DNA of 64,000 bases from Akkermansia muciniphila. Lineage in GTDB: Bacteria > Verrucomicrobiota > Verrucomicrobiia > Verrucomicrobiales > Akkermansiaceae. Below the pieces are notes generated by a model, which was not told the DNA's origin, did no database searches, and saw only the letters and a program-made list of their open reading frames with translations. Both the position numbers and the translations under genes were made by a program. The stretch is from positions 62,001 to 126,000 of the forward strand of contig CANQLV010000010.1 of NCBI GenBank assembly GCA_947624785.1, written 5' to 3'. Below are positions 26,000 to 35,988 of the stretch, one piece after another. The first letter of the stretch is position 1; each line of letters begins with the position of its first letter.

Positions 26000-26956
26000 T
26001 TAATCTTCAGACGGTTCCTGTGCCTTGGGCTGGTTGAAGTGGACCAGGTTGAGGGAGACCTGGACAAAGATTTGCTCCTTGCCCATGTAAGGCTTGATGA
26101 GTTGCTGGATGGCCGGTGCCGCGGGCGTAGCCGCTTCATCCGCCGGCGTCAGGGACGCCGCCCCCGCAGCGGGCTGGGCGGCGGCAGGCTTGGCCGCTGC
26201 CGGATTGGCGATAGGGGGAGGCATCATCCGCTCGTTGCGGATACGGATGGAATTAACCGTAAACAGGTAATCCTGGGAGTCCGTAATAGCGTTCATGGCT
26301 TTCAGCACGCTTTCCCGGTTGCCTTGGAAGGCGATTTCCAGAGGCATGGGGGTCCAGGGTGCCTGGTTGGGCTCGTCAGCGTCCTCTTCCGGATTGTTCG
26401 CCGGATTTTCAATGGGAAGCTGGGGACGGTACACCTTGATGAATTTGGACAGTCCGCAGTCCGTCAGCTTGTTGACGAGGCTGTTGACGGCTTTCAATTC
26501 AAAGCCCAGCGTGGAGGCCGCCTGAACGGACGGAGCCTGGGTGCTGTAAACCTGGAAGCCGAGCCAGGAGGAAGTGTCCGTGATCAGGATGTTCTTTTTC
26601 TTGCAGGAGGCGATCAGGGCGTCCCTGAACGTTTTCAGTTCATTCTGGAATGCCGTGGGCGTGGTGGGAACCAGCGCGGAAGAAGCAAGGAAGGGCTTGT
26701 ATGCCGTTTCCAGGCTGGTGACCGCCTTAGCATAGCGGTTCAGTTCCTTTTCCAGCTCCTCGTTGGATGCGCGGCTCGGCGTGATTTCAGCGGCGTTGGC
26801 GGATTTGATCTCCTTGGAGGCGACGCTGATTTTTTTGTCCAGCTCGCTGCGTTTGGAATTGACGATGTACCCAGTCACGGATAACCCCAGGAATAAGAGA
26901 AGCCCCACGCCCGCCACCATGGCGGCGGGCTTGTTGTCTGTAATCCAATTGCTCAT
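26000..26956 (-). CDS. Amuc_1100-like pilus-operon protein (PilO/GspM-like)
   Basis: A 318-aa protein nearly identical, as I remember it, to Amuc_1100 of A. muciniphila, the protein reported to signal through host TLR2. It has a short cytoplasmic start, one transmembrane helix (AAMVAGVGLLLFLGLSVTGYIV), a coiled coil (residues about 35-85), then alpha/beta domains like those of PilO/GspM. The C-terminal third contains an Ala/Pro-rich linker (PPPIANPAAAKPAAAQPAA). A few residues differ from the remembered type-strain sequence, so this is a variant allele. It lies in the middle of the operon, 43 bp after the preceding gene and 29 bp after the PilM-like gene. Confidence 0.95.
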   Translation of the reverse strand: MSNWITDNKPAAMVAGVGLLLFLGLSVTGYIVNSKRSELDKKISVASKEIKSANAAEITPSRASNEELEKELNRYAKAVTSLETAYKPFLASSALVPTTPTAFQNELKTFRDALIASCKKKNILITDTSSWLGFQVYSTQAPSVQAASTLGFELKAVNSLVNKLTDCGLSKFIKVYRPQLPIENPANNPEEDADEPNQAPWTPMPLEIAFQGNRESVLKAMNAITDSQDYLFTVNSIRIRNERMMPPPIANPAAAKPAAAQPAAGAASLTPADEAATPAAPAIQQLIKPYMGKEQIFVQVSLNLVHFNQPKAQEPSED

Positions 26957-26985
26957 AAAATATGTCTTGTTCGGGTTGGGTAATC

Positions 26986-28824
26986 TTATTTGTTAAAGTT
27001 CACGGGAATGGGAGTTTTTAATGGAAGCACCAGCTTGAAGGGGACAAAAGCCCCGGCCGCTGCGTCTACCTTGGCGTCTTTGGCTCCCAGCTCCATGATC
27101 TGGCGGGCTTCCAGCTTGACGTCTCCAGGCTTGAAGGTGAACAGGGATTCCTTGTTCCCGTCTATTTTTGCCTGAAGATCCTGGATGATTCTCTGGCCGC
27201 CCAGGCTGCGCCGGACAAACCCGGTCAGGCGCACGGCGTTAACGCTGTAAACGGACGGTTCATCGTCACTGGAAGTGTTCGCGGAGGCTTCCGTCCTGAT
27301 GTCGTCCACCAGAGACGTGTTTTTATCCGACGTGAAGGAATCCTTGATAACGGAGTAGCCCGTGATCTGGGTGGTATCCTCCGGATTGAAGTGGGCCAGC
27401 GGTTCGAAGTCCGTGAACCAGTAGGGATAATCCTTGTGTTCCGACTGTTCAAGCAGGTGCTTGATGATGTCCGCATAGCCGTAGCGCTGGAGCGTGAGCT
27501 GCTGGTAGGAGGCCAGGGTGGCGTCCAGCTTTTTCAGCTCCTGTTCCTTCTGGCGCAGGGCGGATTGCTCGGACTTGATGGAGGTGACGGTGGGGTGTAC
27601 GCCGGCGAGGGTTTCCTCCGCCTTCTTCACGCCCATATATCCGGTGACGGCGTAGGCTGCGGCGCCGAGAACGGCGATGGCGGCTCCGGCGATGATGGCG
27701 GGCATTTTCTTCTGGTTGGCCCGCTTCTTGGCAATGGCCGTGGGTTCCAGGTCAATGTTGAGGGAGGCCCTGCCGATGGCGTTGACGGCGGTGCCGATCA
27801 GGCCGCCCAGGATGAAGGCTTCACGGGAAATGGTGTTCACGTCCACGCCAGAACCCACGCCTACGTTGTGCATGGGGTTGAAGAAGGAAATCGGAATGCC
27901 CAGTTTGTCTTCCAGGAATTCCTTGGTGTAAGGCAGGGACGCGCCGCCGCCGCACAAATAGGCCTTCACGGGAGCGCTTCCGTTCATCTGGGCACGGTAA
28001 TGGTTGGTGGTGCGCTGGATTTCGGAAGCCAGCCTGGTCATGGCTGTGCGGATGACGGTGGCCAGGTTGGCCGTGGCGGGATCCAGCCCCTCCGTCTGTC
28101 CGTTGCTCATGGAAACGAGGCCGCTGGTGGTCTTCAGGCGTTCCGCCTCCATGAAGGGAACGTTGAATTCACGGGCGATAGCGGAGGTGACGAAGATGCC
28201 GCCCGCGGAAATGCTGCGGGTGAAGAAACGGCCCTGTTCACTATAAATCAGGTCCGTGGACTTGGCGCCGATGTCGATGAGCATCACCGGTTCCTTTTCA
28301 TCCGGGTAGCTGTCCACATACGCGTTGTACAGGGAGGTCAGCGCGCAGTCCACCTTGCCGGTGGAAAGGTTGTGGGAGACGATTTCGTCATTAAGGGAAT
28401 CCAGGTCTTCCGCCTTGATGGCTACAAGGACGGCTTCCCGTTCCAGGCCCTTGGCGGGGAGGAGGTGGTAGTCCCACACCACTTCATCCAGCGGGAAGGG
28501 GACGTGCTGCTGGGCTTCAAAGCGGATGAGCTGTTCCACATCGGTATCGTCCAGGGCCGGAAGCTTGACGAAGCGGATGAAAACGGATTGCCCGGAAACG
28601 GAATAGTTGGCAACGCTGCCTTTGACATTGAGCTCCTGGACGAGGTCGGCGATGGCCTCCCCTATTTTCGTCAGGCGCAAACCTTCCGCCGACGGGTCCA
28701 GCACTACGAGGCGCGTAGCATAGCGGTCCAGAATAAGGGCGTCTTTGGAGGTCTTGGAAAAGACGCCCATTGAAACTCTCTGGGAACCTACGTTTAATGC
28801 GACGATTTGTCGTGAATTAGCCAT
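26986..28824 (-). CDS. PilM-PilN fusion-like pilus assembly protein (Amuc_1101-like)
   Basis: A 612-aa protein that joins two functions usually on separate genes. Residues 1-360 form an actin-like ATPase domain of the PilM type (VALNVGSQRVSMGVF, MLIDIGAKSTDLIYSEQGR, AYLCGGGASLPYTKEFLED). A transmembrane helix follows (AIIAGAAIAVLGAAAYAVTG), then a periplasmic coiled coil and a ferredoxin-like domain like PilN/GspL. The domain order cytoplasm-membrane-periplasm fits GspL. It is the second gene of the operon, between the Amuc_1102-like and Amuc_1100-like genes. Confidence 0.9.
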   Translation of the reverse strand: MANSRQIVALNVGSQRVSMGVFSKTSKDALILDRYATRLVVLDPSAEGLRLTKIGEAIADLVQELNVKGSVANYSVSGQSVFIRFVKLPALDDTDVEQLIRFEAQQHVPFPLDEVVWDYHLLPAKGLEREAVLVAIKAEDLDSLNDEIVSHNLSTGKVDCALTSLYNAYVDSYPDEKEPVMLIDIGAKSTDLIYSEQGRFFTRSISAGGIFVTSAIAREFNVPFMEAERLKTTSGLVSMSNGQTEGLDPATANLATVIRTAMTRLASEIQRTTNHYRAQMNGSAPVKAYLCGGGASLPYTKEFLEDKLGIPISFFNPMHNVGVGSGVDVNTISREAFILGGLIGTAVNAIGRASLNIDLEPTAIAKKRANQKKMPAIIAGAAIAVLGAAAYAVTGYMGVKKAEETLAGVHPTVTSIKSEQSALRQKEQELKKLDATLASYQQLTLQRYGYADIIKHLLEQSEHKDYPYWFTDFEPLAHFNPEDTTQITGYSVIKDSFTSDKNTSLVDDIRTEASANTSSDDEPSVYSVNAVRLTGFVRRSLGGQRIIQDLQAKIDGNKESLFTFKPGDVKLEARQIMELGAKDAKVDAAAGAFVPFKLVLPLKTPIPVNFNK

Positions 28825-28875
28825 GGGTGATTTCTGTTAAATAAAAAATGAGATGAGAAAAATGTTGATGGGGCG

Positions 28876-29589
28876 TTATTCGCCGTCCGCAGCCGGAGCT
28901 TCCGTGGGCGTGCCGAACGGGGCCGGGCTGGGAGCCGTCTGCTGGCTGTTGGGCCTCATGATTTCCGGATAACGGTCATACCAGTACACGGAGAAGGGCG
29001 TTTCATCCTTGTTCAGAAGGGGATAATAGGAGGTTTCCACGATGCTGGGGGACTGGATGGTCCACCATTTTTCCATCTTGCCGCGTTCGGAGGAATAAGT
29101 GGCGACGATTTTGCCGTTGTATTCCACCACCACGCCCTGGTACTTCACCCACTTGCCCCTGCCGCCTTCCGAACCGGTGATGCGCTTGACGGAAGAGGGG
29201 GAAAGATAGACGGAGGCATACGTGGCTTCCCCCACCGGAACGTTGACGTATTTGACTTCCTTGTACAGTTTCAGGTACTGGCGGGCACGGTCCGGATTGA
29301 CTACGGCAATATAGAATTTGAACGTCAGGGAATCAATGTAGCCGGACTTGGGCACGGGTGCGGCTTCCACCTTGAAGGGCATTTCAAAATCCGCCCATCT
29401 CTTCGGCTTCGGAAGCGGCCGGGGGTCGTCCTGGGTCATGACATTGGGGGACTGGCGCATGTACAGGGACAGCTTTTCCAACGTGACCTTCACCTGCATT
29501 CTGGGATTGCTGGTGGTTTGCGCCGATGCCGCAGGAATGAAAAGCACCGCAGCCAGCATGGCCGTGATAGTGTTAAGGATGGATTTCAT
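28876..29589 (-). CDS. Exported pilus-operon protein (Amuc_1102-like)
   Basis: A 237-aa protein with a signal peptide (TITAMLAAVLFIPAASAQ) and a beta-rich mature part; the C-terminus is Pro/Ala-rich. It matches Amuc_1102 by recollection, a protein for which an Ig-like fold has been described. It is the first gene of the five-gene operon, 51 bp before the PilM-like gene. No catalytic motif is visible. A role on the periplasmic or surface side of the pilus-like complex follows from the operon only. Confidence 0.88.
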   Translation of the reverse strand: MKSILNTITAMLAAVLFIPAASAQTTSNPRMQVKVTLEKLSLYMRQSPNVMTQDDPRPLPKPKRWADFEMPFKVEAAPVPKSGYIDSLTFKFYIAVVNPDRARQYLKLYKEVKYVNVPVGEATYASVYLSPSSVKRITGSEGGRGKWVKYQGVVVEYNGKIVATYSSERGKMEKWWTIQSPSIVETSYYPLLNKDETPFSVYWYDRYPEIMRPNSQQTAPSPAPFGTPTEAPAADGE

Positions 29590-29783
29590 AGCACAATTCG
29601 ATTCCCTGATTAGTTACACCAAAAACCGAACTGTGGCTAGCAAAAATCTCTTGTTTCTTTCCATGTAACGGGTGTTGCGCAGGATGGGGCACAATCCGGA
29701 GGTTATCCCTGTGCGGTCAAGAAAAAATCATGCGGCATGGCTGCGGGCTTGACCTGGAAGGGGTGTTTTAACATGCTCGGCCC

Positions 29784-30863
29784 ATGGCGATTGATTCGGA
29801 TCTGCTGAAAAAGTTTTCAGAGGCCCACGGTATTTCAGGGCATGAAGATGAAGTACGGAACCTTGTGGCGCAGGAACTTGAAGGATGCGGGGCATTTTCC
29901 TACGACGGTTCGGGAAGCCTGTTCTGCACCAATGGTGATTCAGGCCCCCGCGTGATGCTGGCCGCCCACATGGATGAAATCGGGTTCCTGGTGCAGAACA
30001 TCACGGCAAACGGCTTTCTTCAACTGGTGGGGATAGGCGGCTGGTGGCCGCATACCCTGTTGAGCCAGCGTGTTCTGGTGAAAACGCGTTCAGGCCGCAG
30101 CGTTCAGGGGGTGATCGGTTCCAGGCCCCCCCATTTTCTGCCGGAAGGCCAGCGCAACAGCGTCATGAGCATGGAAGCCCTGTTTGTGGACGTGGGCGCT
30201 GAAAGCGCGGAACAGGTGAAAAATGAATTCGGCGTTCATCTGGGTGATCCCGTGGTGCCGGACGCGGCGTTCTCGCCTCTGGAAAATCCGTTCCGGGTCA
30301 TGGGCAAGGCCTTTGACAACCGTGCCGGCCTTTCCGTGATGATAGAGGCCTTCAAGACATTGTGCCGGGAAAGGCACCCCAATACCCTGATTGCCGCCGC
30401 CACGGTGCAGGAGGAAGTGGGCACGCGTGGCGCAAAGACGGCCGGAGTTGCCATGCGCCCGGATTGCGTGATCGTGCTGGAAGGGCCGCCCGCGGACGAT
30501 ACCCCCGGTTTTACGATGGCGGATTCCCAGGGAGCCCTGGGCGGCGGCGTGCAGATCAGGTTGTTTGACCCTACGGCCATCACCAATCCCCGTCTGGCCG
30601 CCCTGGCCGAGAAAACGGCTGTGGATGCGGGCATCCCCTTCCAGCTGACGGTGCGCCGTTCCGGCGGAACGGATGCGGCCGCCCTTCATCTCTCCGGCAG
30701 GGGAGTTCCCACTATCGTGCTGGGAATCCCCACCCGGTACATCCATGCCCATAACGGCGTGCTGGACCTGCGGGACTACCGCGCGGCGGTGGAACTGACG
30801 GTGGCTTTGGCGCGCGCGCTGGACCGTGAAGCCGTGGAAGCCCTTACCCATTACCTGCCCTGA
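29784..30863 (+). CDS. M42-family aminopeptidase
   Basis: A 359-aa cytoplasmic metallo-aminopeptidase that forms large tetrahedral particles in its family. Metal ligands and catalytic residues are visible: AAHMDEIGF (His, Asp), FDNRAG (bridging Asp), QEEVGTRGA (catalytic Glu pair), VILEGPPADD and the last His in YIHAHNGV. GGTDAAALH is another family signature. It precedes lgt by 11 bp, so the two are probably co-transcribed. Confidence 0.94.
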   Translation: MAIDSDLLKKFSEAHGISGHEDEVRNLVAQELEGCGAFSYDGSGSLFCTNGDSGPRVMLAAHMDEIGFLVQNITANGFLQLVGIGGWWPHTLLSQRVLVKTRSGRSVQGVIGSRPPHFLPEGQRNSVMSMEALFVDVGAESAEQVKNEFGVHLGDPVVPDAAFSPLENPFRVMGKAFDNRAGLSVMIEAFKTLCRERHPNTLIAAATVQEEVGTRGAKTAGVAMRPDCVIVLEGPPADDTPGFTMADSQGALGGGVQIRLFDPTAITNPRLAALAEKTAVDAGIPFQLTVRRSGGTDAAALHLSGRGVPTIVLGIPTRYIHAHNGVLDLRDYRAAVELTVALARALDREAVEALTHYLP

Positions 30864-30874
30864 AAGGAACGCCC

Positions 30875-31933
30875 ATGAATTTGACCGCTTACGTACACGA
30901 TCTGGACCCCGTCATCTGGCAGGTGACGGACTCCATTGCCCTGCGCTGGTATGGCTTGGCCTACCTGATGGGCTTCATCGGCGGCTACTTTCTGCTCTCC
31001 TGGCTGTCCCGCCGGAAGCTGTACCCCATTCCGCAGGACAGGCTGGCGGACTTTGTCACCTATGTGGCGATCTTCGGCGTCCTGATCGGCGGACGGCTGG
31101 GATACGTGCTCTTTTACCAGATACCCAACCACGGCTGGTCCCAGTTCCTGGCGGACCCGCTCATGGCCCTGCGGGTATGGGAAGGGGGAATGGCCAGCCA
31201 CGGGGGAATGATTGGCGTGGGATTGTACACGTTCTACTATGCGTGGAAGCACCGCGTGAAGTGGGTGGCCCTGCTGGACGGTCTGGCCATTGTGGCCCCT
31301 GTGGGGCTCTTCTTCGGGCGCATGGCCAACTTCATCAATGGGGAACTGTACGGGCGCATTGTATCGCCCGGATCCGCCCAGGGAATGATCTTTCCGGCGG
31401 AACTGTCCCAGGACCCGGACTTGTTCGTCCGCGTGGCCTCCCGCATCTATGAAACGCCTGGGCTGCTGGACAAGCTTTCCCTCTCCGGAATAACCGTGCC
31501 GGACCGCATGACTGCCGCCTGGGTGACCGACCGGGTGAGGGATACGCCCGCCATTAAGGAAATCGTGGGACAGATGATGCAGGACCATGCGCGCTATCCT
31601 TCCCAGTTGTATGAAGCGTTTGCGGAAGGAGTGCTTCTCTTTGCCGTCCTGTGGTTCATCCGGGTGAAATTCCCGCGTGCCTGGAATGGCGTGTTCTGCG
31701 GCATCTTTGCCATTCTCTATGCTGTCGGGAGAATCGTTTGCGAGGAATACCGGGAACCGGACTCCCCTTTCTCCATGGGATTGACCCGCGGGCAGTTCCT
31801 CTCCGTCTTCCTCGTGCTGGTGGGCGTCGCCTTCTTCGTCTATGCCTTTAAAACCAGGCAGACGGTGCAGGAATGCACTTTCTATGATCCTGAAAAAAAG
31901 AACAAGGAGGAATCAGCCGGAAAGGCCGCTTAA
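30875..31933 (+). CDS. lgt: Prolipoprotein diacylglyceryl transferase
   Basis: Transfers diacylglycerol from phosphatidylglycerol to the lipobox Cys of prolipoproteins, in the inner membrane. The protein has seven hydrophobic segments. The family signature is found in FFGRMANFINGELYGRI. The catalytic region around LIGGRLGYVLFYQ and MASHGGMIGVG is also present. At 352 aa it is longer than E. coli Lgt (291 aa), due to an insert of about 60 residues after ELYGRIVSPG and a charged C-terminal tail. It overlaps the end of the DUF3313-like gene on the other strand by 4 bp. Confidence 0.95.
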   Translation: MNLTAYVHDLDPVIWQVTDSIALRWYGLAYLMGFIGGYFLLSWLSRRKLYPIPQDRLADFVTYVAIFGVLIGGRLGYVLFYQIPNHGWSQFLADPLMALRVWEGGMASHGGMIGVGLYTFYYAWKHRVKWVALLDGLAIVAPVGLFFGRMANFINGELYGRIVSPGSAQGMIFPAELSQDPDLFVRVASRIYETPGLLDKLSLSGITVPDRMTAAWVTDRVRDTPAIKEIVGQMMQDHARYPSQLYEAFAEGVLLFAVLWFIRVKFPRAWNGVFCGIFAILYAVGRIVCEEYREPDSPFSMGLTRGQFLSVFLVLVGVAFFVYAFKTRQTVQECTFYDPEKKNKEESAGKAA

Positions 31934-32664
31934 AACGGGTCCAGGTCTACTTCACCCGTCTTGGGAATATAGCTGGAAGGGCCGGCCTTGAAAATGGCGG
32001 AAATGCCGCTGGCGAAAAGCTGCAAATTCTGCTGGTCAAAGGCGAAACGCTCAAACTCTTTCACGGAAAACAGGGTGATGGGGTCCGTATTGTAAGCCTT
32101 GAACTCCATGATGCTGGTGCCCGTGCGCATGTCTGACAGGCGCCCTTCAATGCCTACGTCCCCGCTCATGAAATTGCCCAGGATCAGGGAAGTGCCCGGA
32201 AGGGGGGACGCCAGGGAAACCAGGTCGGACATGATATTGCCGCCTACGTCCGTAGGCTTCAGCTTGACCATGGCGATGTAAAGAGTCACGCCGTCCGGTG
32301 CGGGGCGGTCAACCAGCTGCCACTTGATCCTTCCTCCGGTCTGTTTGGATTTATTCTCCAGCACCCTGCGGATGTCTTTCTGAAGCTCCGTCCTGAACTG
32401 TTCCGCCAGGGCCGGGGCCTCCTTCGGGAATCTGGCCTTGATATAATCAATATTGATGGGGGCCACATACACCTTCAGGCGCGGGGAATTCCAGATGGCC
32501 TGCTCTGTGGGGTTGTACCAGACGCCCTGGAAGCAGCTCTGTTTGGAATCCGCATGAAGAGGATGGGTAATCAAGGGGGAAACGGGCATGTGCTGGGAAC
32601 TGGAACAGGAAAAAAACAATCCCGTTCCCAGCGCCAGCAGGAGCCGTGAAATAGCACCGTACAT
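31930..32664 (-). CDS. DUF3313-like lipoprotein, copy 1
   Basis: A 244-aa lipoprotein: signal peptide with lipobox (LGTGLFFSCSSS). The mature part has a conserved core shared with the next gene (YVAPINIDYIKARFPKEAP, VKLKPTDVGGN, RTGTSIMEFKAYNTDPITLF). The pattern looks like DUF3313, a family of periplasmic lipoproteins of unknown role. The paralog lies 82 bp upstream on the same strand. The stop overlaps the lgt stop by 4 bp (convergent genes). Confidence 0.82.
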   Translation of the reverse strand: MYGAISRLLLALGTGLFFSCSSSQHMPVSPLITHPLHADSKQSCFQGVWYNPTEQAIWNSPRLKVYVAPINIDYIKARFPKEAPALAEQFRTELQKDIRRVLENKSKQTGGRIKWQLVDRPAPDGVTLYIAMVKLKPTDVGGNIMSDLVSLASPLPGTSLILGNFMSGDVGIEGRLSDMRTGTSIMEFKAYNTDPITLFSVKEFERFAFDQQNLQLFASGISAIFKAGPSSYIPKTGEVDLDPF

Positions 32665-32745
32665 GCAGGATAAGACGGCGCCCGCGTGTCCGGTGTTCGA
32701 GTCATGACCCGATTGTCATCAAGAGTTTTCCCCGGCGGGGGAAAA

Positions 32746-33483
32746 TCAGGAATGGGAAGGGTCCTCCTCCAGAATTTCCGCAATCTGCCGGGCAAAACGG
32801 TCCAGGTTGTACTTGTCGCGGGCGAACTCCTCAAAACTGTTGCAGGAGAAAATATTGATGGGGTCCCTGTTGCGCCCGTAAAATTCCTTCGAGCTCGTTC
32901 CGTTGTCCAGGGAAACGATGTTGTCTTCAATTCCTGCCGCCCCGGAGGAGAAATGATTGATAATGAAGGAAATGCCCGGAATCGGCGAGGCGATTCCCAT
33001 ACCCGGGGCCGCGACTTTTCCTCCAACGTCCGTGGGCTTTAAGTGAACGATCGCCAGGGAAACCTTCACGCCGGGCGGGTGCGGGCGGTCGCTCGGCACC
33101 CAGCGGACATGATGGCCGGGTTTCTCATTATTGCGGTCAATCAATAGGCGAACCTCCTTTTGCAGGGAATCCTGGAATTCGCGCGCCAGGTAGGGGGAAG
33201 CCTCCGGGAACTGCTGCCGGATGGAGCTGATCTTCACGGGGGCGATGTAAACGTACTGCCCCCTTTGCTGTTCCCATAGGAATTGCCCGGCGGAGGTGGG
33301 GCGCCAGACTCCGCCGGGGGCGCCGTGCGCCTCCTTCAGATCCGCAGCATGAGTGAGAAGCGGGGAAACGGGCCGGTAAGGACCGGATGAGCAGGAAACA
33401 CCCATAAAAAGGATGGCCGCGGCGGAAAAAACAGCATGGAAAAGCACAAAGCCCGGAAAGAACAAAAGAATGCCGTGCCGCAA
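32746..33483 (-). CDS. DUF3313-like lipoprotein, copy 2
   Basis: Paralog of the gene at 31930, in tandem. It shares VYIAPVKISSIRQQFPEASP, VHLKPTDVGGK and the end GTSSKEFYGRNRDPINIF. A lipobox (LFMGVSCSSG) follows a long hydrophobic run. The frame is open far upstream, but that part runs into the divergent pepP-like gene. I chose a TTG at 33483, which gives a normal signal peptide starting MRHGILLFF; a GTG at 33447 is an alternative. The exact start is therefore uncertain. Confidence 0.75.
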   Translation of the reverse strand: MRHGILLFFPGFVLFHAVFSAAAILFMGVSCSSGPYRPVSPLLTHAADLKEAHGAPGGVWRPTSAGQFLWEQQRGQYVYIAPVKISSIRQQFPEASPYLAREFQDSLQKEVRLLIDRNNEKPGHHVRWVPSDRPHPPGVKVSLAIVHLKPTDVGGKVAAPGMGIASPIPGISFIINHFSSGAAGIEDNIVSLDNGTSSKEFYGRNRDPINIFSCNSFEEFARDKYNLDRFARQIAEILEEDPSHS

Positions 33484-33565
33484 GAACTTAAAATGAACCG
33501 CAGGAAGGCCGTTTCGTGTCCGGATGCATGATTGACAAGCTGGAAAAGCGGGGCATGCTGTCGGT

Positions 33566-34849
33566 ATGAGATACGAGCCGCTACCTTCCTCCTTTTTTGC
33601 CGGCAATCGTGCGGAACTGGCTTCCCGCCTGCCCGCCGGCAGTATGCTGATCCTGCATGCCAATGATGTATTCCCCACGAATGCGGACGGCACCTTCGCC
33701 CTGCACCAGAATGCCAACCTCTTTTACCTCACCGGGATTGACCAGGAGGAAACCGTCCTGATCATGACCATCCGGGAGGACGGCTGGGATGAAATCCTGC
33801 TGCTGCGTGAAACGAATGAACAGATCGCCATTTGGGAAGGGACCCGCCTGACGCAGGATCAGGCGAGGGAGTTGAGCGGCATCCGGGATGTGCGCTGGAC
33901 CAATGAATATGATGCGCTGCTGGACAGCCTGGTGCCGGCAGCTGCCATGGTCTTTGTGGAAGCCAACCAGCATCCGCGCTGCACCTGCCCGGTGGAAACG
34001 CGCAATGCGCGCATGACCAAGGACTTGAAGGAAAAATTTCCGGATGCAATCCTGAAAAACGTTTACGAAACTGTGGCGGAGATGCGGCAGATCAAAAAGC
34101 CGGAGGAAATCAAGGCGCTCAAAAAGGCCTGTGACATCACCAATGAAGGCTTCCGCGCCTTGCTCGGGTTCATCAAGCCGGGAGTGGGGGAATGGCAGAT
34201 AGAGGGTTTCCTGTCCAATGAATTCATCAGCCGGGGGCCGCGCAAATTCTCCTTCCTGCCCATCATTGCCTCCGGAAAGGACACCTGCGTGCTGCACTAC
34301 ATCCAGAACGACAAGAGGTGCGAGGACGGCGCCCTGGTGCTGATGGACATAGGCACGGAGTATGGCAACTACAACTCTGACATGACCCGCACCGTTCCCG
34401 TGAACGGAAAATTCACCCCCCGCCAGCGCGCCGTGTATGAAAGCGTGCTGAACATGATGGCGTATGCCAAAAGCATCCTGCGGCCCGGCATCCTGAAATC
34501 GGAATACGAACGCCTGGTGCGCGTGTTCGCCGCCGGGGAACTCGTCAAGCTCGGCCTCATCACGCCCGCGCAGGTGGCGGAAAAACCGTCCGATCCTCCC
34601 ATCGTGCGGAAATACTACATGCACGGCTGCTCCCACTTCCTGGGGCTGGACGTGCACGACGTAGGGGAAACCAACCCCGTCGTGCTTCCGGGCATGGTCT
34701 TCACCATTGAACCGGGCATTTACATAGCGGAGGAAGGCATCGGCATCCGCCTGGAAAATGACATCCTGATCGGGGAAAGGGAAAACATTGACCTGCTGGG
34801 GGACGTGCCCCTGCTGCCTGATGACATTGAACGGCTCATGGCCCGGTAA
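33566..34849 (+). CDS. pepP: M24 Xaa-Pro aminopeptidase
   Basis: A 427-aa cytoplasmic aminopeptidase P. The N-terminal creatinase-like domain contains [19 protein letters not shown]. The C-terminal pita-bread domain has the five dimetal ligands: Asp in [14 protein letters not shown] and the second Asp in the same segment, His in HFLGLDVHD, and Glu in FTIEPGIYI and GIRLENDIL. Length and order are those of PepP. It is divergent from the DUF3313-like gene and stands alone before hisG. Confidence 0.92.
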   Translation: MRYEPLPSSFFAGNRAELASRLPAGSMLILHANDVFPTNADGTFALHQNANLFYLTGIDQEETVLIMTIREDGWDEILLLRETNEQIAIWEGTRLTQDQARELSGIRDVRWTNEYDALLDSLVPAAAMVFVEANQHPRCTCPVETRNARMTKDLKEKFPDAILKNVYETVAEMRQIKKPEEIKALKKACDITNEGFRALLGFIKPGVGEWQIEGFLSNEFISRGPRKFSFLPIIASGKDTCVLHYIQNDKRCEDGALVLMDIGTEYGNYNSDMTRTVPVNGKFTPRQRAVYESVLNMMAYAKSILRPGILKSEYERLVRVFAAGELVKLGLITPAQVAEKPSDPPIVRKYYMHGCSHFLGLDVHDVGETNPVVLPGMVFTIEPGIYIAEEGIGIRLENDILIGERENIDLLGDVPLLPDDIERLMAR

Positions 34850-34914
34850 AATGGGCCGGATTCGGTTCTGAACTTGACAATGAGGCCCGCGTGGGTTTTC
34901 ATTCCCGTCCCATC

Positions 34915-35790
34915 ATGTCGAAGAAACTCAAAATAGCACTTCCCAAAGGCAGTTTGCAGGACTCCACCGTGGAATTGTTCCGCAAGGCCGGCTACAATGT
35001 TTATGTGTCCAGCCGCGGGTATCGCCCGACTTGCGACGACGACGATCTGGAACTCTTTCTGATCCGCGCCCAGGAAATCGGCCGTTACGTCAATGACGGT
35101 TTCATCGACTGCGGCATCACCGGACGCGACTGGATCTATGAAAACCGCGCGGACGTGGAAGTGCTGACGGACCTTCAATACTCCAAGGCCACTTCCAAGC
35201 CCACCCGCTGGGTGCTGGTGGTTCCGGAAGACTCCCCCATCACCTGTGCGGAAGACCTGCAGGGCAAGCGCATCGCCACGGAAGGCGTGGGCATTACGGA
35301 ACGCTGGCTCCAGGAAAAAGGCATTGAGGCTCACGTGGAATTCTCCTGGGGCGCTACGGAAGTGAAAGTGCCGGAACTGGTGGACGCCATTGTGGACATC
35401 ACGGAAACGGGCAGCTCCATCAAGGCTAACAAGCTCCGCATCGTGGACACTCTGATGACCTCCTACCCCCAATTCATCGCCAATCGGGAAACGATGCAGG
35501 ATGAATGGAAAAAGCAGAAGCTGGAAAGCCTGGTCATGATGCTCAGGGGCGCTCTGGAAGCGCGCCGGAAAGTGGGCCTGAAAATGAACCTCCCCGCGGC
35601 TTCTCTGAATGGCCTGGTGGAAGCCCTGCCGTCCCTGCGCCGTCCTACTATCTCCCATCTGGCGGAAGAAGGCTGGCTGGCCGTGGAAACGGTCATTGAC
35701 GAATCCGTCGTGCGGGATATCATTCCGCAGCTCAAGGCCCTTGGCGCGGAAGGCATCATCGAATACCCGCTCAACAAGCTGGTCTACTAA
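34915..35790 (+). CDS. hisG: ATP phosphoribosyltransferase, long form
   Basis: First enzyme of histidine synthesis, joining ATP and PRPP. The N-terminal catalytic domain begins [19 protein letters not shown]; the PRPP-binding loop is [16 protein letters not shown]-terminal regulatory ACT-like domain of about 75 residues ([20 protein letters not shown] to the end) marks the long, HisZ-independent form that is feedback-inhibited by histidine. I use the ATG at 34915; a GTG 24 nt upstream is in frame but has no homology. No other his genes are next to it. Confidence 0.95.
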   Translation: MSKKLKIALPKGSLQDSTVELFRKAGYNVYVSSRGYRPTCDDDDLELFLIRAQEIGRYVNDGFIDCGITGRDWIYENRADVEVLTDLQYSKATSKPTRWVLVVPEDSPITCAEDLQGKRIATEGVGITERWLQEKGIEAHVEFSWGATEVKVPELVDAIVDITETGSSIKANKLRIVDTLMTSYPQFIANRETMQDEWKKQKLESLVMMLRGALEARRKVGLKMNLPAASLNGLVEALPSLRRPTISHLAEEGWLAVETVIDESVVRDIIPQLKALGAEGIIEYPLNKLVY

Positions 35791-35829
35791 TTTTTCTCAC
35801 CACAGTAAAACAACAAACGAACCACAATC

Positions 35830-35934
35830 ATGGGATCGCTCAAAAAACGCCGTAAAGCAAAAATCAACAAGCATAAGCGCAGCAAGCGCATGCGTCAGAA
35901 CCGTCACAAGAAGCGTTTGCGTTACAAGTCCTAA
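35830..35934 (+). CDS. 34-residue AURKAIP1/COX24-domain ribosomal peptide
   Basis: A very short and very basic peptide beginning MGSLKKRRKAKINKHKRSKR and ending KKRLRYKS. The pattern KKRRKKxNKHKxxKRxRxxRHKKR is that of the AURKAIP1/COX24 family (mS38-like), which sits on the small ribosomal subunit in several phyla, including Bacteroidota and Verrucomicrobiota. The ATG is followed by 34 codons and TAA. It lies 39 bp after hisG and before a strong terminator, so it is probably made with hisG or from its own promoter. Confidence 0.85.
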   Translation: MGSLKKRRKAKINKHKRSKRMRQNRHKKRLRYKS

Positions 35935-35988
35935 GGTTTGTGCGCTTCGCTGCTCAAACTGGCAGTCAATCCGATTTCCGGAAAATCC

